Assembly: GCA_965219165.1 (NCBI GenBank)
Contig: CBDCMW010000002.1
Coordinates: forward strand, 2,914,001 to 2,978,000
Reading direction: 5' to 3'
From: Aldehydirespirator sp965219165
GTDB lineage: Bacteria; Actinomycetota; Acidimicrobiia; Acidimicrobiales; Aldehydirespiratoraceae
DNA length: 64,000 nucleotides
Shown: positions 26,948 through 36,426 of the stretch, piece by piece
Position numbering within the stretch: the first letter of the stretch is position 1
Layout of the letters: every line of letters starts with the position of its first letter
Notes under the pieces: model-generated
Seen by the model: only the letters and a program-made list of their open reading frames with translations
Told to the model about the DNA's origin: nothing
Databases searched by the model: none
Program-made: the position numbers and the translations under genes

Positions 26948-28705
26948 GTGACCGAAGCAGAGCACCCGCTGCTGTCGGGCCTCACCGTCGAGCAGCGCGA
27001 CGCGGTGACGACCCGGGCATCGCCTCTGTGCGTCATCGCCGGGGCCGGCTCGGGCAAGACCCGTGTCCTGACCCGGCGCATCGCCTGGCAGGCCAGCGGG
27101 GCCCACGCCGACCCCCGGCGCACCCTGGCGGTGACCTTCACCCGGCGGGCGGCCCGCGAGCTGAGGTCCCGCCTGCGGGGACTCGGCCTCAATGACGCGG
27201 TGAGAGCCGGGACGTTCCACGCCGTCGCTCTGACCCAGCTTCGTCGCTATGCAGCCGACTCCGGCAGACGCCCGCCCCGGATCCTCGACAACGTCGCAGG
27301 CCTGATCGCCGAACTGCGCCCCAGGGCCGACCGCTCGGCTGTGGCCGACATCAGCAACGAGATCGGCTGGTGCCAGGCTCGCCTCGTGACCCCCGAGAAC
27401 TACGCCCAGGCGGCGCGCGCTGCGGGCCGGCGGCCTCCTGTGGGCCGAGCCGACCGCTTCGCCCAGATCTACGCCGACTACGAGTCGGCCAAGCGCAAGC
27501 GCCGGCTGCTCGACTTCGACGACGTGCTGGCCCGGTCCCTGGAGCTGATGGCGGCCGAGCCGAAGCACGCCGCGGCTCAGCGGTGGCTCCACCAGCACCT
27601 GCTCGTCGACGAGTTCCAGGACATCAACCCGCTGCAGTTCGCCTTGCTGAGGTCGTGGCTGGGACCGGACTCGACGCTGGTGGTGGTAGGCGATCCCGAC
27701 CAGGCCATATACGGGTGGAACGGCGCTGATCCCGAACTCATCGAAAGCGTCCGCGAGCATCTCGGTGGGTGCGCGGTGTTGCACATGCGGACCAACTTCC
27801 GGTCCACGCCCGAGGTGCTGGCCGCGGCGGGCCGGATCCTGGGCCGGTCGCCCCAGCCCGCGGCGCGACCGTCGGGCGACGACCCCACGGTCGCCGTCTG
27901 CGACGGAGCCGACGAGGCCGCTGTGCTGGCCCGAGCCGTGCGGCATCGCCACCGGCCCGGTTCGTTGTGGCGTCGGCAGGCGGTACTGGCCCGCACCAAC
28001 GCACTGCTCGAACCCCTGCGCCGGGCGCTGCTGCGCCAGAACATCCCGGTCGCCGCCGCGGGCGAGGGCAGCCTCATCCGCAGGCCCGAGATCGCGTCCC
28101 TGCTCAAGGTCTGGTCCCCCGGCGCGAGCCTCGCGTCCTGCGTGGCCGACACTCGCCAGGAGCTTCGCGACCCCACCCACGCCCGGCCGGATCCGGGAAG
28201 CCTCACCGCCCCGGCTCACACTGCGGACACGCCCCAGGCCCGCGCCAACATAGGCACCTTCCTGGAGTTCGCGGAGGACCATCTGTCCCTCGACCCCGAC
28301 TCCACAGTCCACTCCTTCACCATCGCGCTGCGGGCCGACAGTCGCCTGGCGCCATCGTCCGACGGCGTCGATCTGATGACCTTCCACGCCGCCAAGGGAC
28401 TGGAGTGGCCCATCGTCCATCTCGTGGGCATGGAGGACGGATTCGTCCCCATCGCCCACGCCCGCACCGCCGCGGCCCGCGCCGAGGAGCGCCGCCTGCT
28501 CCACGTCGCGGTCACCCGGGCCGAGCAGGAGCTGCACATCCTGTGGTGCGACCGGCGCGACCTGGGAGGCCAGACTGTCGATAGGGACCCGTCGCCATGG
28601 CTGGAGGCGATCACCGAGGCAGCCGGCCCCGGCCCCGGCACCGTCGACCCCCTGGAGGCCCTCGCCCGAGCCCGCCAAGAACTCCGATCCCGCCGAGACC
28701 GCTGA
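26948..28705 (+). CDS. UvrD/PcrA-type superfamily 1 DNA helicase
   Basis: The 585-residue protein has Q motif LTVEQRDAVT, Walker A VIAGAGSGKTRVLTRRIA, motif II LLVDEFQDINP, motif III VGDPDQAIYGWNGA, motif IV NFRSTPEVL, motif V LMTFHAAKGLEWPIVHLVG and motif VI LLHVAVTRAEQELHI. It is closest in style to actinobacterial UvrD2 but is shorter. The usual C-terminal HRDC domain is missing, and the 2B region appears reduced. GTG start at 26948. It stands alone. Confidence 0.9.
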   Translation: MTEAEHPLLSGLTVEQRDAVTTRASPLCVIAGAGSGKTRVLTRRIAWQASGAHADPRRTLAVTFTRRAARELRSRLRGLGLNDAVRAGTFHAVALTQLRRYAADSGRRPPRILDNVAGLIAELRPRADRSAVADISNEIGWCQARLVTPENYAQAARAAGRRPPVGRADRFAQIYADYESAKRKRRLLDFDDVLARSLELMAAEPKHAAAQRWLHQHLLVDEFQDINPLQFALLRSWLGPDSTLVVVGDPDQAIYGWNGADPELIESVREHLGGCAVLHMRTNFRSTPEVLAAAGRILGRSPQPAARPSGDDPTVAVCDGADEAAVLARAVRHRHRPGSLWRRQAVLARTNALLEPLRRALLRQNIPVAAAGEGSLIRRPEIASLLKVWSPGASLASCVADTRQELRDPTHARPDPGSLTAPAHTADTPQARANIGTFLEFAEDHLSLDPDSTVHSFTIALRADSRLAPSSDGVDLMTFHAAKGLEWPIVHLVGMEDGFVPIAHARTAAARAEERRLLHVAVTRAEQELHILWCDRRDLGGQTVDRDPSPWLEAITEAAGPGPGTVDPLEALARARQELRSRRDR

Positions 28706-28710
28706 CGCCG

Positions 28711-30939
28711 CTAGCCGGACGCGGCGCGGGGCATGGCTACTACTGCGACGTTGGCGGGGCAGCGCTCCAGCACCGTCTCGACGGTGTGGCCGAGGAAGGG
28801 GCGACCGTCCACATTGCGCAGCGACGCGCCCAGGACCACCAGATCGGCCTGCTGCTCCTCGGCGACCGCTACCAGGGTCGACGCCGGTGACGAGCCCTCC
28901 TGGACCAGGGTCCGGACCTCCACGCCCATCTCTTCGCCCCGCGCCCTGGCGGCGTCCATGAGGGCGTCCACCACCGGGCGAGCCGGTTCGCTGCGGGTCT
29001 CACCGAGCACGCGGGTTGCCAGCTTGCCGCGGGCCAGCCGCTGGGGCAGCATCCGGAGTTCCGGCCGTTGCCGCTGCACCACGTGGGTCAGAACCACCTC
29101 GGTGCCGAGCTGGCTGCTCACCCCGAAGGCAACCTCCTGGGCCGCCCGGGAGGATCTCGTGCCGGTCACGGGCACGACGGCGCGGGTGAAAGCGCCCGGC
29201 AGCGGTGTCTCCAGACCCTCGGCCCGCCTCACGATCACCACCGGAAGAGGCGAGTGCAGCAGCAGCTCGTCGACCATCGGCGAGTACAGCTGGCCCTGGT
29301 GACGGCCGGCCACACCGACGCAGATCGCCCCGTAGCCGAGGCGGGCCTCGGCCACGATGGCCGCAGCCACGACCGCGCCGGCTGCGCTGGAGGCTCGCAC
29401 CTGCCGATGGTCGACGGACCGCCCGTCGAGCACGCTGCGGATGATCGTGATGTCGGGCCACTGGCCTCGGGTCGAGCCGTCGGAGTGGTGCGAGCCGTCG
29501 CCGAGGCTCTCGGGCATCACTGAGATCACGGTGGCGGGCACCTGGACCGGCCAGGCGAAATGCATGAGCTGCGCGGCCGCGATGGATGCGGGCTCGGCCC
29601 GCGAGGCCAGAAGCAGCCGCGACGAGCGCACCACCAGGTTCCGGCTGAGCGCCTCCTCGCGCTCGAGGCGCTCGCGCTCGGCGGGAGACCCCATCCAGTC
29701 GCGCACAGCCAACCGCAGGCTCACCGCCGCGAACACCGACGTCACCAGGGGCACTATCACGATCACGGTGTACGCCGTCTCGCTGAACACGCCCAGGGAC
29801 AGCCCCACCGAAGCGATGACGATCTCCAGCGCGCCGCGGGCGTTGAGTCCTGCGCCCAGCGCCACCGCAGCCCGATGCGACTGTCCCGCCAGCCTCGCGC
29901 CGATGAAGGCGCCCGCGAACTTGGCCACGATCGCCACCGTCATCACCGCCCCGGCCCAGGCCAGCGCACTGCCCTCACCAAGCAGGGAGAGATCGACCCG
30001 CAGTCCGGCTATGGCGAAGAACACCGGGGCGAGGAAGGTGTTCGTGAGCGACTCGATGTGATGAACGACCTCGTGCTGCTGGAACCGCGAACGGTTCAGG
30101 ACCACGCCGGCGACGAAGGCTCCGAGCACGGCCTCGATGCCCAGCGCCTGGGTTGCCACGCCGAAGGTGAGCATGGTGATCACCGCGATGCCGAGCGCGC
30201 CGTGCAGGTTGGGGCCGTCTCGCCGGATCCGGCGCAGGCTCGCGTCCACGGCGCGCTGGCCCAGCGTCATCGCCAGCAACAGGAACGCGGCGAGGCCCAG
30301 CACCGTCCGCAGCGTGCCTACCACCGACACCTCGCCCGCGGTGGCGAAGCCCGCGAACACGGCGAGCATCACCCAGCCGACCACGTCGTTGGCCATGCCC
30401 GCAGCCACCGTGATCTGGCCGAAGTCGCGCCTCATCAGCCCCAGCTCCGAGAGGATCCGCGCGATCACGGCCAGCGCCGACACCGACAGCGCCGCGGCCA
30501 CGAACAGCGCGAACACGGTGCGGTCGGCGCCGCCACCCACAAAATCCTCGGGCAACAACAAGCCGGTCACCAGACCTCCGGCCAGCGGCACGACGAGGCT
30601 GAAGCCGGTCACCAACGCGGCGGCGCGCCCCAGGCGACGTATCAGCGCCAGGTCCGTCTCGAACCCGGCTGTGACCAGCAGCAGCGCCACGCCGAGCCAG
30701 GTGACCGCGAAGAGGGCACCCGAGGAGATCTCCTCGTGGGGAAGGAACCATTCGAAGCCGCTCGGCCATACCGCTCCGAACAGCGAAGGCCCGAGGATCA
30801 CACCCGCAGCCAGATGGCCGATCACCGAGGGCAGCCCGACCCGACGCATCGCGTAGCCCACGGCTCGGGCCGCCACCACCAGCACCAGCAGCTGGGTCCA
30901 GAAGACGAGCAGTGCGTGCTCGTCCAGCGGCGTCAGCAT
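28711..30939 (-). CDS. CPA2-type Na+/H+ (K+/H+) antiporter with C-terminal universal stress protein domains
   Basis: The 742-residue protein has an N-terminal cation/proton exchanger domain with about 12-13 helices (residues ~10-410). It includes GLPSVIGHLAAGVILGPSLF, MANDVVGWVMLA and GLNARGALEIVIAS. Two universal-stress-like cytoplasmic domains follow. The last one contains VAEEQQADLVVLGASLR and GHTVETVLERCPANVAVV, the nucleotide-binding end of UspA. A role in pH or salt homeostasis with nucleotide control is inferred. The start ATG at 30939 lies in the second copy of a 17-bp repeat shared with the xthA stop. Confidence 0.87.
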   Translation of the reverse strand: MLTPLDEHALLVFWTQLLVLVVAARAVGYAMRRVGLPSVIGHLAAGVILGPSLFGAVWPSGFEWFLPHEEISSGALFAVTWLGVALLLVTAGFETDLALIRRLGRAAALVTGFSLVVPLAGGLVTGLLLPEDFVGGGADRTVFALFVAAALSVSALAVIARILSELGLMRRDFGQITVAAGMANDVVGWVMLAVFAGFATAGEVSVVGTLRTVLGLAAFLLLAMTLGQRAVDASLRRIRRDGPNLHGALGIAVITMLTFGVATQALGIEAVLGAFVAGVVLNRSRFQQHEVVHHIESLTNTFLAPVFFAIAGLRVDLSLLGEGSALAWAGAVMTVAIVAKFAGAFIGARLAGQSHRAAVALGAGLNARGALEIVIASVGLSLGVFSETAYTVIVIVPLVTSVFAAVSLRLAVRDWMGSPAERERLEREEALSRNLVVRSSRLLLASRAEPASIAAAQLMHFAWPVQVPATVISVMPESLGDGSHHSDGSTRGQWPDITIIRSVLDGRSVDHRQVRASSAAGAVVAAAIVAEARLGYGAICVGVAGRHQGQLYSPMVDELLLHSPLPVVIVRRAEGLETPLPGAFTRAVVPVTGTRSSRAAQEVAFGVSSQLGTEVVLTHVVQRQRPELRMLPQRLARGKLATRVLGETRSEPARPVVDALMDAARARGEEMGVEVRTLVQEGSSPASTLVAVAEEQQADLVVLGASLRNVDGRPFLGHTVETVLERCPANVAVVAMPRAASG

Positions 30940-30982
30940 CGCTCGATGCGCCCGCCCGGCGTTCGGTCCAGCGGCGTCAGCA
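30922..30982. repeat. 17-bp direct repeat joining the xthA stop and the antiporter start
   Basis: TGCTGACGCCGCTGGAC (minus strand) is present exactly at 30966-30982, where it holds the xthA stop codon, and at 30922-30938, where with a preceding A it forms the antiporter ATG and its first codons. The spacing is 44 bp. Confidence 0.8.
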
Positions 30983-31774
30983 CGGCAGAGCGACCTCTTC
31001 CAGGTCGACGAACAGGGGCGCGTGGTCGCTGGGCGGGTCGTCCTTGGGGCCTTTGCGCTCATTGCGGTCGACGAGCACGAAGCTGGCCGCGTCGGCGGCT
31101 GGACGGGTGCCCAACACCAGATCGATGCGCATCCCCTTGCGCTTGTGGAAGTCGCCTCCCCGGTAGTCCCACCATGTGAACAGCCCGCCGCCGTCATGGT
31201 GCTCACGGAACACGTCGACCAGCCCCCACTCCAGCAGGCTGGCGAGCCGCTCGCGCTCCGCAGCGCTGGTGTGAGTCGTGCCGGTGAAGGCGGCCGGGTC
31301 GTACACGTCCCGGTCAGCAGGAGCGACGTTGAAGTCGCCGCACACCAGGACAGGCGAGTCCGGATCGGCCTGGGCGTCGAGCGAGGCCCGCAGCCGGCTC
31401 AGCCAGTCGAGCTTGTAGTGGTAGTGGTCGTGACCGATGGCCCGGCCGTTGGGCACGTAGCACGACGCCACCCGCACTCCCCCGCACGTGGCCCACGCCA
31501 GCCGGGCGTCAGGGTCGGGGTCGATCCCGTCGCCGAATCCGGCCACCGGATCCGACAGTCCCACCCTGCTCAGCACCGCAACGCCGTTCCAGCGTCCCTC
31601 GCCGTAGTGGAAGCTCTCGTAGCCGAGCGACTGGAAGGCCAGCGCCGGGAAGGCGTCGTCGGCGAGCTTGGTCTCCTGCAGGCACACCACATCCGGCGAG
31701 AAGGACTCGATCCACCGCTGCACCCGGCCGAGCCGCGCCCTCAACGAGTTGACGTTCCAGGTGACGACCCGCAC
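30977..31774 (-). CDS. xthA: exodeoxyribonuclease III
   Basis: This 265-residue AP endonuclease/3'-exonuclease functions in base-excision repair. The motifs are complete: VVTWNVNSLRARL, DVVCLQETKL (Glu metal ligand), VLVCGDFNVAP, MRIDLVLGT and PPSDHAPLFVDL (the catalytic Asp-His). It starts with GTG at 31774 and is divergent from kgd, with only 39 bp between the two starts, so a shared promoter region is likely. Confidence 0.95.
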   Translation of the reverse strand: MRVVTWNVNSLRARLGRVQRWIESFSPDVVCLQETKLADDAFPALAFQSLGYESFHYGEGRWNGVAVLSRVGLSDPVAGFGDGIDPDPDARLAWATCGGVRVASCYVPNGRAIGHDHYHYKLDWLSRLRASLDAQADPDSPVLVCGDFNVAPADRDVYDPAAFTGTTHTSAAERERLASLLEWGLVDVFREHHDGGGLFTWWDYRGGDFHKRKGMRIDLVLGTRPAADAASFVLVDRNERKGPKDDPPSDHAPLFVDLEEVALPC

Positions 31775-31813
31775 AGGCCGACCCTATCCCCGCCGGGAAG
31801 TAGCATTAGCGTT

Positions 31814-34800
31814 ATGAACGACCGGATCCGTACCGAGCCGAACGACTCCGTTGGCGCCAATGCCTGGGTCATCGACGAGATGCGCGACCTGTGGTCGGTC
31901 GACCCGGCCTCGGTGGACGAAGCGTGGCGCGCCCTGTTCGAGGGCGAGACGCCGGATTCACCGACCGCCGGTGCCGCCCCGCCGGAATCGTCGGCCGCAA
32001 CCCGGACCACCATCGACACCACCGCCACAGACGTGACGGCGCCTCCTGCGACCGACACCATCATTACCGGGCCGCCCGCAAGTCAGCCTCAGCAACGGCG
32101 CGCTCCGAAGGCGGACCCGGCCGCCGGCGACACGCCCATCGGCGAGCCGATCAGAGGCGCCGGAGCCCGCATCGTCTCAAACATGGAGGCCAGCCTGGCC
32201 GTGCCGACGGCCACGAGTTTCCGAGACGTCCCCGCCAAGCTCCTGGAAGTGAACCGCACGGTCATCAACGGCTATCTGCGCCGGAAAATGGTGCGCAAGA
32301 TCTCGTTCACCCACCTGATCGGCTACGCCGTCGTGCGAGCCATCGCCGACACGATTCCGGCCATGAACAACATCTTCGCCACCGACGCGGACGGCAAGCC
32401 GAGGATCGTGCGACCCGATCACATCGGCCTCGGGATCGCAGTGGACATAGCCCGCGACGACGGCACGCGCTCGTTGATGGTCCCGTGCATCCGCGACGCC
32501 GAAACCCTCGACTTCGCTGCGTTCGTGGAGCGCTACGACGAGCAGATCGCCAAGATCCGCGAGAACCGGCTGACCGCCGACGACATGCGCGGCGTCACCG
32601 TCACCATCACCAACCCCGGCACCATCGGCACCCAGCAGTCCGTGCCCCGGCTGATGGCCGGGCAGGGAACGATCGTCGGCGTCGGAGCGCTGGCGTTCCC
32701 CACCGAGTACGAGGCCGCCGACCCCTCGCTCCTGGCGGACCTGGGCGTGAGCAAGCTGGTGACGATCAGCAGCACATACGACCATCGAGTCATCCAGGGC
32801 GCAGAGTCAGGACTGTTCCTGCAGAAGATGCACGACCTGTTGCTGGGCGAGGACGACTTCTACGGGAAGGCCTTCCGCTCCCTCCACATCCCCTACGAGG
32901 CCGTGAAGTGGCGGCGCGACTTCAACCCGGTGGACCGCGAGGCGACGATGCTCGAGAAGCAGGCCAAGGTCAACCAGCTAATCAACCAGTACCGGGTGCG
33001 GGGCCATCTGATCGCCGATCTCAACCCGCTGCGCCACGAGGCTCCCGTAATGCACGCCGAACTCGACCCAGCCACCTACGGGCTGACCATCTGGGACCTC
33101 GACCGCGAGTTCCTGACCGGCAGCGCGACCGGGATATACGCCACCGTGGGCGGGACACGCCGGATGAAGCTCGGAGACCTGCTGGGCGTGCTGCGCGACG
33201 CCTACTGCCGCACCGTCGGCGTGGAGTACATGCACATACAGGAGCCCGACGAGAAGCGGTGGATGCAGGAGCAGATCGAGGGGGCCGACACCACGCTCAA
33301 GGGCGAGGACCAGCGCCGCATCCTCAGCCAGCTCAACGCGGCCGAGGCCCTCAGCAGCTTCCTGGGCACCAAGTACGTCGGCCAGAAGCGCTTCGGCCTG
33401 GAAGGCGCGGAGTCGGCCATCCCGCTGCTGGACGCCCTGCTGACATGCGCGGCCGACGCGCCGCTGGCGGAGGTGGTGATGGGCATGGCCCACAGGGGGC
33501 GATTGAACGTGCTCGTGAACCTGGTGGGCAAGACCTACCACGAGCTGTTCAAGGAGTTCGAGGGAGCCATAACCGAGGACCAGATCCAGGGCAGCGGCGA
33601 CGTGAAGTACCACCTCGGCCAGATCGGGGCCTACGAGAGCCCTTCGGGCAAGCACCTGCTGGTCGAGCTGGCCGCCAACCCCTCCCACCTCGAGGCCGTC
33701 GACCCGGTGGTTGTGGGCATGGCACGAGCGCGGATGGACAACATCCCGCCCGACGGCGGTTACGGCCCCTTCCCGGTGATGCCATTGCTGATCCATGGCG
33801 ACGCCGCCTTCGCGGGCCAGGGCGTGGTGGCCGAGACGTTCAACCTCAGCCTCATCAGGGGATACCGGGTGGGCGGGACGATCCACCTGGTAATCAACAA
33901 CCAGCTCGGATTCACGACCACGCCGGACTGGGCCCGCTCCACCCAGTACTCGACCGACGTGGCCAAGATGGTGGGCGCGCCGATCTTCCATGTGAACGGA
34001 GACGACCCCGAGGCCTGCTTGCGCGTCGCCCGACTGGCCTTCGCCTACCGCCAGAAGTTCAACAAGGACGCCGTGATCGACATGATCTGCTACCGGCGCC
34101 ACGGGCACAACGAGGGCGACGACCCCAGCTACACGCTGCCGGACATGTACCGCCGCATCAACGCCAAGACCAACGTGCGCACCCAGTACACGGAATCTCT
34201 GATGAAGCGGGGCGACCTCACCGCCGAGGAGGTGGACGCGGCCCTGGCCGAGTACCGCGAGCAGCTCCAGGCTGCCCTGGACGAGACCCGCGACACCGCG
34301 CCCGGCCACAACATCCGGGCCCGGCGCCCACCCGAGCCGATGGGCGTGATGCCCCACGTCCGCACCGCCATCGACTCGGTCACCGTGGAACGCATCTACC
34401 AGGCTCTGAACACGGTTCCCGACGGCTTCACCGTCCACCCCAAACTGGCCAGGCAGTTCGAGCAGCGCAACCGGATGTTCCGCAGCGGCGAGTTCGACTG
34501 GGGGCTCGGCGAGGCGATGGCCTTCGGATCGCTGCTCATGGAAGGCACTCCGGTTCGACTCAGCGGCCAGGACAGCCGCCGCGGGACCTTCTCCCATCGG
34601 CACTCCACACTGGTGGACTATCTGACCAGCGAGGAGTACGTGCCGCTTGAAACGCTGTGCGCGCACGAGGCCGACCTGTGGATCTACGACTCCCTGCTGT
34701 CGGAGTACGCCTCTCTGGGCTTCGAATACGGCTACGCGGTGGCCAAGCCGGAGGCTTTGGTCATGTGGGAGGCCCAGTTCGGCGACTTCGCCAACGGGGC

Positions 34801-35530
34801 CCAGATCATCATCGACCAGTTCATCGTTGCAGCCGAGGACAAGTGGGACCAGCACGGCGGCATCGTGCTGCTGCTCCCTCACGGCATGGAGGGCCAGGGT
34901 CCGGAGCACTCGTCGGCCCGCATCGAGCGGTTCCTGACGCTGGCCGCGGAGGACAACATGCACGTGTGCCAGCCCACGACTGCGACGCAGTACTTCCACC
35001 TTCTGCGCCGCCAGATGATCCACCGCGTCCGCAAGCCCCTGATCTTGTTCACTCCCAAGTCGCTGCTGCGCTCCAAGTCCGCCCGCTCGAAGGTCGCCGA
35101 GCTGTCGTCGGGAACGTTCGAGGAGGTGCTCGGCGACCCCGGCGTAGAAGCTGGGACCGTCGATTCGGAGGCCGTGACCAGGGTGGTCTTCTGCAGCGGA
35201 AAGGTGGCGTACCCGGCCATGGAACTGCGCGACACCAAGAGCGCCCCGCTGTCGGTGTGCCGTGTCGAGCAGCTCTTCCCGTGGCCGTACGGGGCGGTGG
35301 ACTACGAGCTGCGCAGGTTCCCCAACGCCTCCGAGATCGTCTGGCTGCAGGAGGAGCCCGAGAACATGGGCGCCTGGAACGGGATCAAGGGACGGCTGTA
35401 CGAGGCCCACGGTGACAACTACCAGATCCGCAGGGTGAGCCGCCCCGAGTCGGGCAGCCCCGCGGGGGGCAGCCCCACGGTGCACGCACAGGAGCAGCAG
35501 GACCTTCTCGACGCGGCGGTGCTGGCCTGA
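31814..35530 (+). CDS. kgd: multifunctional 2-oxoglutarate decarboxylase/dehydrogenase (E1 with succinyltransferase domain)
   Basis: At 1238 residues it matches the actinobacterial Kgd/OdhA size and layout. A short N-terminal helix (NAWVIDEMRDLWSVDPASVD) and a Pro/Thr-rich linker precede an acyltransferase domain (~115-350, catalytic YDHRVIQGAESG at ~322). A linker leads to a thiamine-diphosphate E1 domain (~430-1230; MGMAHRGRLNVLVNL at ~558, GDAAFAGQGVVAETFNLS at ~662, and ICYRRHGHNEGDDP). It decarboxylates 2-oxoglutarate and passes the succinyl group on in the TCA cycle. The ATG at 31814 lies just after the xthA divergence point. No GarA-like regulator is visible. Confidence 0.96.
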   Translation: MNDRIRTEPNDSVGANAWVIDEMRDLWSVDPASVDEAWRALFEGETPDSPTAGAAPPESSAATRTTIDTTATDVTAPPATDTIITGPPASQPQQRRAPKADPAAGDTPIGEPIRGAGARIVSNMEASLAVPTATSFRDVPAKLLEVNRTVINGYLRRKMVRKISFTHLIGYAVVRAIADTIPAMNNIFATDADGKPRIVRPDHIGLGIAVDIARDDGTRSLMVPCIRDAETLDFAAFVERYDEQIAKIRENRLTADDMRGVTVTITNPGTIGTQQSVPRLMAGQGTIVGVGALAFPTEYEAADPSLLADLGVSKLVTISSTYDHRVIQGAESGLFLQKMHDLLLGEDDFYGKAFRSLHIPYEAVKWRRDFNPVDREATMLEKQAKVNQLINQYRVRGHLIADLNPLRHEAPVMHAELDPATYGLTIWDLDREFLTGSATGIYATVGGTRRMKLGDLLGVLRDAYCRTVGVEYMHIQEPDEKRWMQEQIEGADTTLKGEDQRRILSQLNAAEALSSFLGTKYVGQKRFGLEGAESAIPLLDALLTCAADAPLAEVVMGMAHRGRLNVLVNLVGKTYHELFKEFEGAITEDQIQGSGDVKYHLGQIGAYESPSGKHLLVELAANPSHLEAVDPVVVGMARARMDNIPPDGGYGPFPVMPLLIHGDAAFAGQGVVAETFNLSLIRGYRVGGTIHLVINNQLGFTTTPDWARSTQYSTDVAKMVGAPIFHVNGDDPEACLRVARLAFAYRQKFNKDAVIDMICYRRHGHNEGDDPSYTLPDMYRRINAKTNVRTQYTESLMKRGDLTAEEVDAALAEYREQLQAALDETRDTAPGHNIRARRPPEPMGVMPHVRTAIDSVTVERIYQALNTVPDGFTVHPKLARQFEQRNRMFRSGEFDWGLGEAMAFGSLLMEGTPVRLSGQDSRRGTFSHRHSTLVDYLTSEEYVPLETLCAHEADLWIYDSLLSEYASLGFEYGYAVAKPEALVMWEAQFGDFANGAQIIIDQFIVAAEDKWDQHGGIVLLLPHGMEGQGPEHSSARIERFLTLAAEDNMHVCQPTTATQYFHLLRRQMIHRVRKPLILFTPKSLLRSKSARSKVAELSSGTFEEVLGDPGVEAGTVDSEAVTRVVFCSGKVAYPAMELRDTKSAPLSVCRVEQLFPWPYGAVDYELRRFPNASEIVWLQEEPENMGAWNGIKGRLYEAHGDNYQIRRVSRPESGSPAGGSPTVHAQEQQDLLDAAVLA

Positions 35531-35594
35531 GACCCAGTGCCGTGGTCATACCGTCCGAGGGCGGCGCTGTGCCGCGCCGACGCGGTCTGCGCCC

Positions 35595-36359
35595 GTGACC
35601 GCTGAGCGTCGGATCGCCGACGATCACCGTCTGGCCGCCGATCTGGCCCGCCGCGCCGGAGAGCTGCTGGTCGAGCTGCGGGGGCGGCTGACCGGCCAGG
35701 GCGCACCCGCAGCCGTGCTGCGGGCCGAGGGAGACCGCCGGGCTCACGAGCTGCTAGTGGCCGAGTTGGCCGCGGCGCGCCCCGCCGACGCCGTGCTGTC
35801 AGAGGAGGGCGCAGACGACGCGTCCCGGCTCGACGCCGAGCGCGTCTGGGTGCTCGACCCGCTCGACGGCACCCGTGAGTTCTCCGAGCCGGGGCGCACC
35901 GACTGGGCGGTGCATGTGGCACTGGTCGTCGGCCAGCGCCCGGTCGCCGGCGCGGTGGCCCTGCCGGCGCTCGGCCTCACGCTCTCGACGATGGATCCGC
36001 CGCGCCTGCCCCCACCGGGCGACAGACCGCCGAGGCTCGTGGTGTCGCGGTCGCGGCCCCCCCACCAGGCCCGAGCTGTGGCGGCCGCCCTCGCTGCCGA
36101 TGTGGTCCCCCTCGGATCAGCCGGAGCCAAGGCCATGGCGGTGGTTCGCGGCGAGGTGGATGCCTATGTGCATGCGGGCGGCCAGTACGAGTGGGACTCG
36201 TGCGCTCCGGCGGCCGTGGCCGAGGCTGCGGGCTGCGCCGCGAGCCGGCTCGACGGTTCCGAACTTCGCTACAACCAGCCCGACCCCTACCTCCCCGACC
36301 TGGTGATATGCCGCCCGGAGTTGGCCGAAGCAGTGCTCGCCGCGCTGGCGGCCGCCTGA
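35595..36359 (+). CDS. cysQ: 3'(2'),5'-bisphosphate nucleotidase CysQ
   Basis: The 254-residue inositol-monophosphatase-fold enzyme has the metal-binding motifs AVLSEEGADD and VWVLDPLDGTREFSEPGRTDW. The second acidic site is in GGQYEWDSCAPAAVAEAAG. CysQ removes the 3'-phosphate from PAP/PAPS, linked to sulfate assimilation. Inositol-phosphate activity is possible, because the two functions are hard to separate by motif alone. GTG start at 35595. It follows kgd by 64 bp and may be co-transcribed. Confidence 0.85.
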   Translation: MTAERRIADDHRLAADLARRAGELLVELRGRLTGQGAPAAVLRAEGDRRAHELLVAELAAARPADAVLSEEGADDASRLDAERVWVLDPLDGTREFSEPGRTDWAVHVALVVGQRPVAGAVALPALGLTLSTMDPPRLPPPGDRPPRLVVSRSRPPHQARAVAAALAADVVPLGSAGAKAMAVVRGEVDAYVHAGGQYEWDSCAPAAVAEAAGCAASRLDGSELRYNQPDPYLPDLVICRPELAEAVLAALAAA

Positions 36360-36426
36360 CGGATCCCGACCGGGCCGCCAACCGCGAGCGGCCGGGGGTC
36401 CCCAGTGCCCTTGGTAGGGTCGGTTG

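Noticed and set aside
31022..31813. An in-frame upstream extension of kgd through the antisense of xthA
   Set aside because: Kgd homology begins at the ATG at 31814, and the xthA motifs on the other strand are complete.
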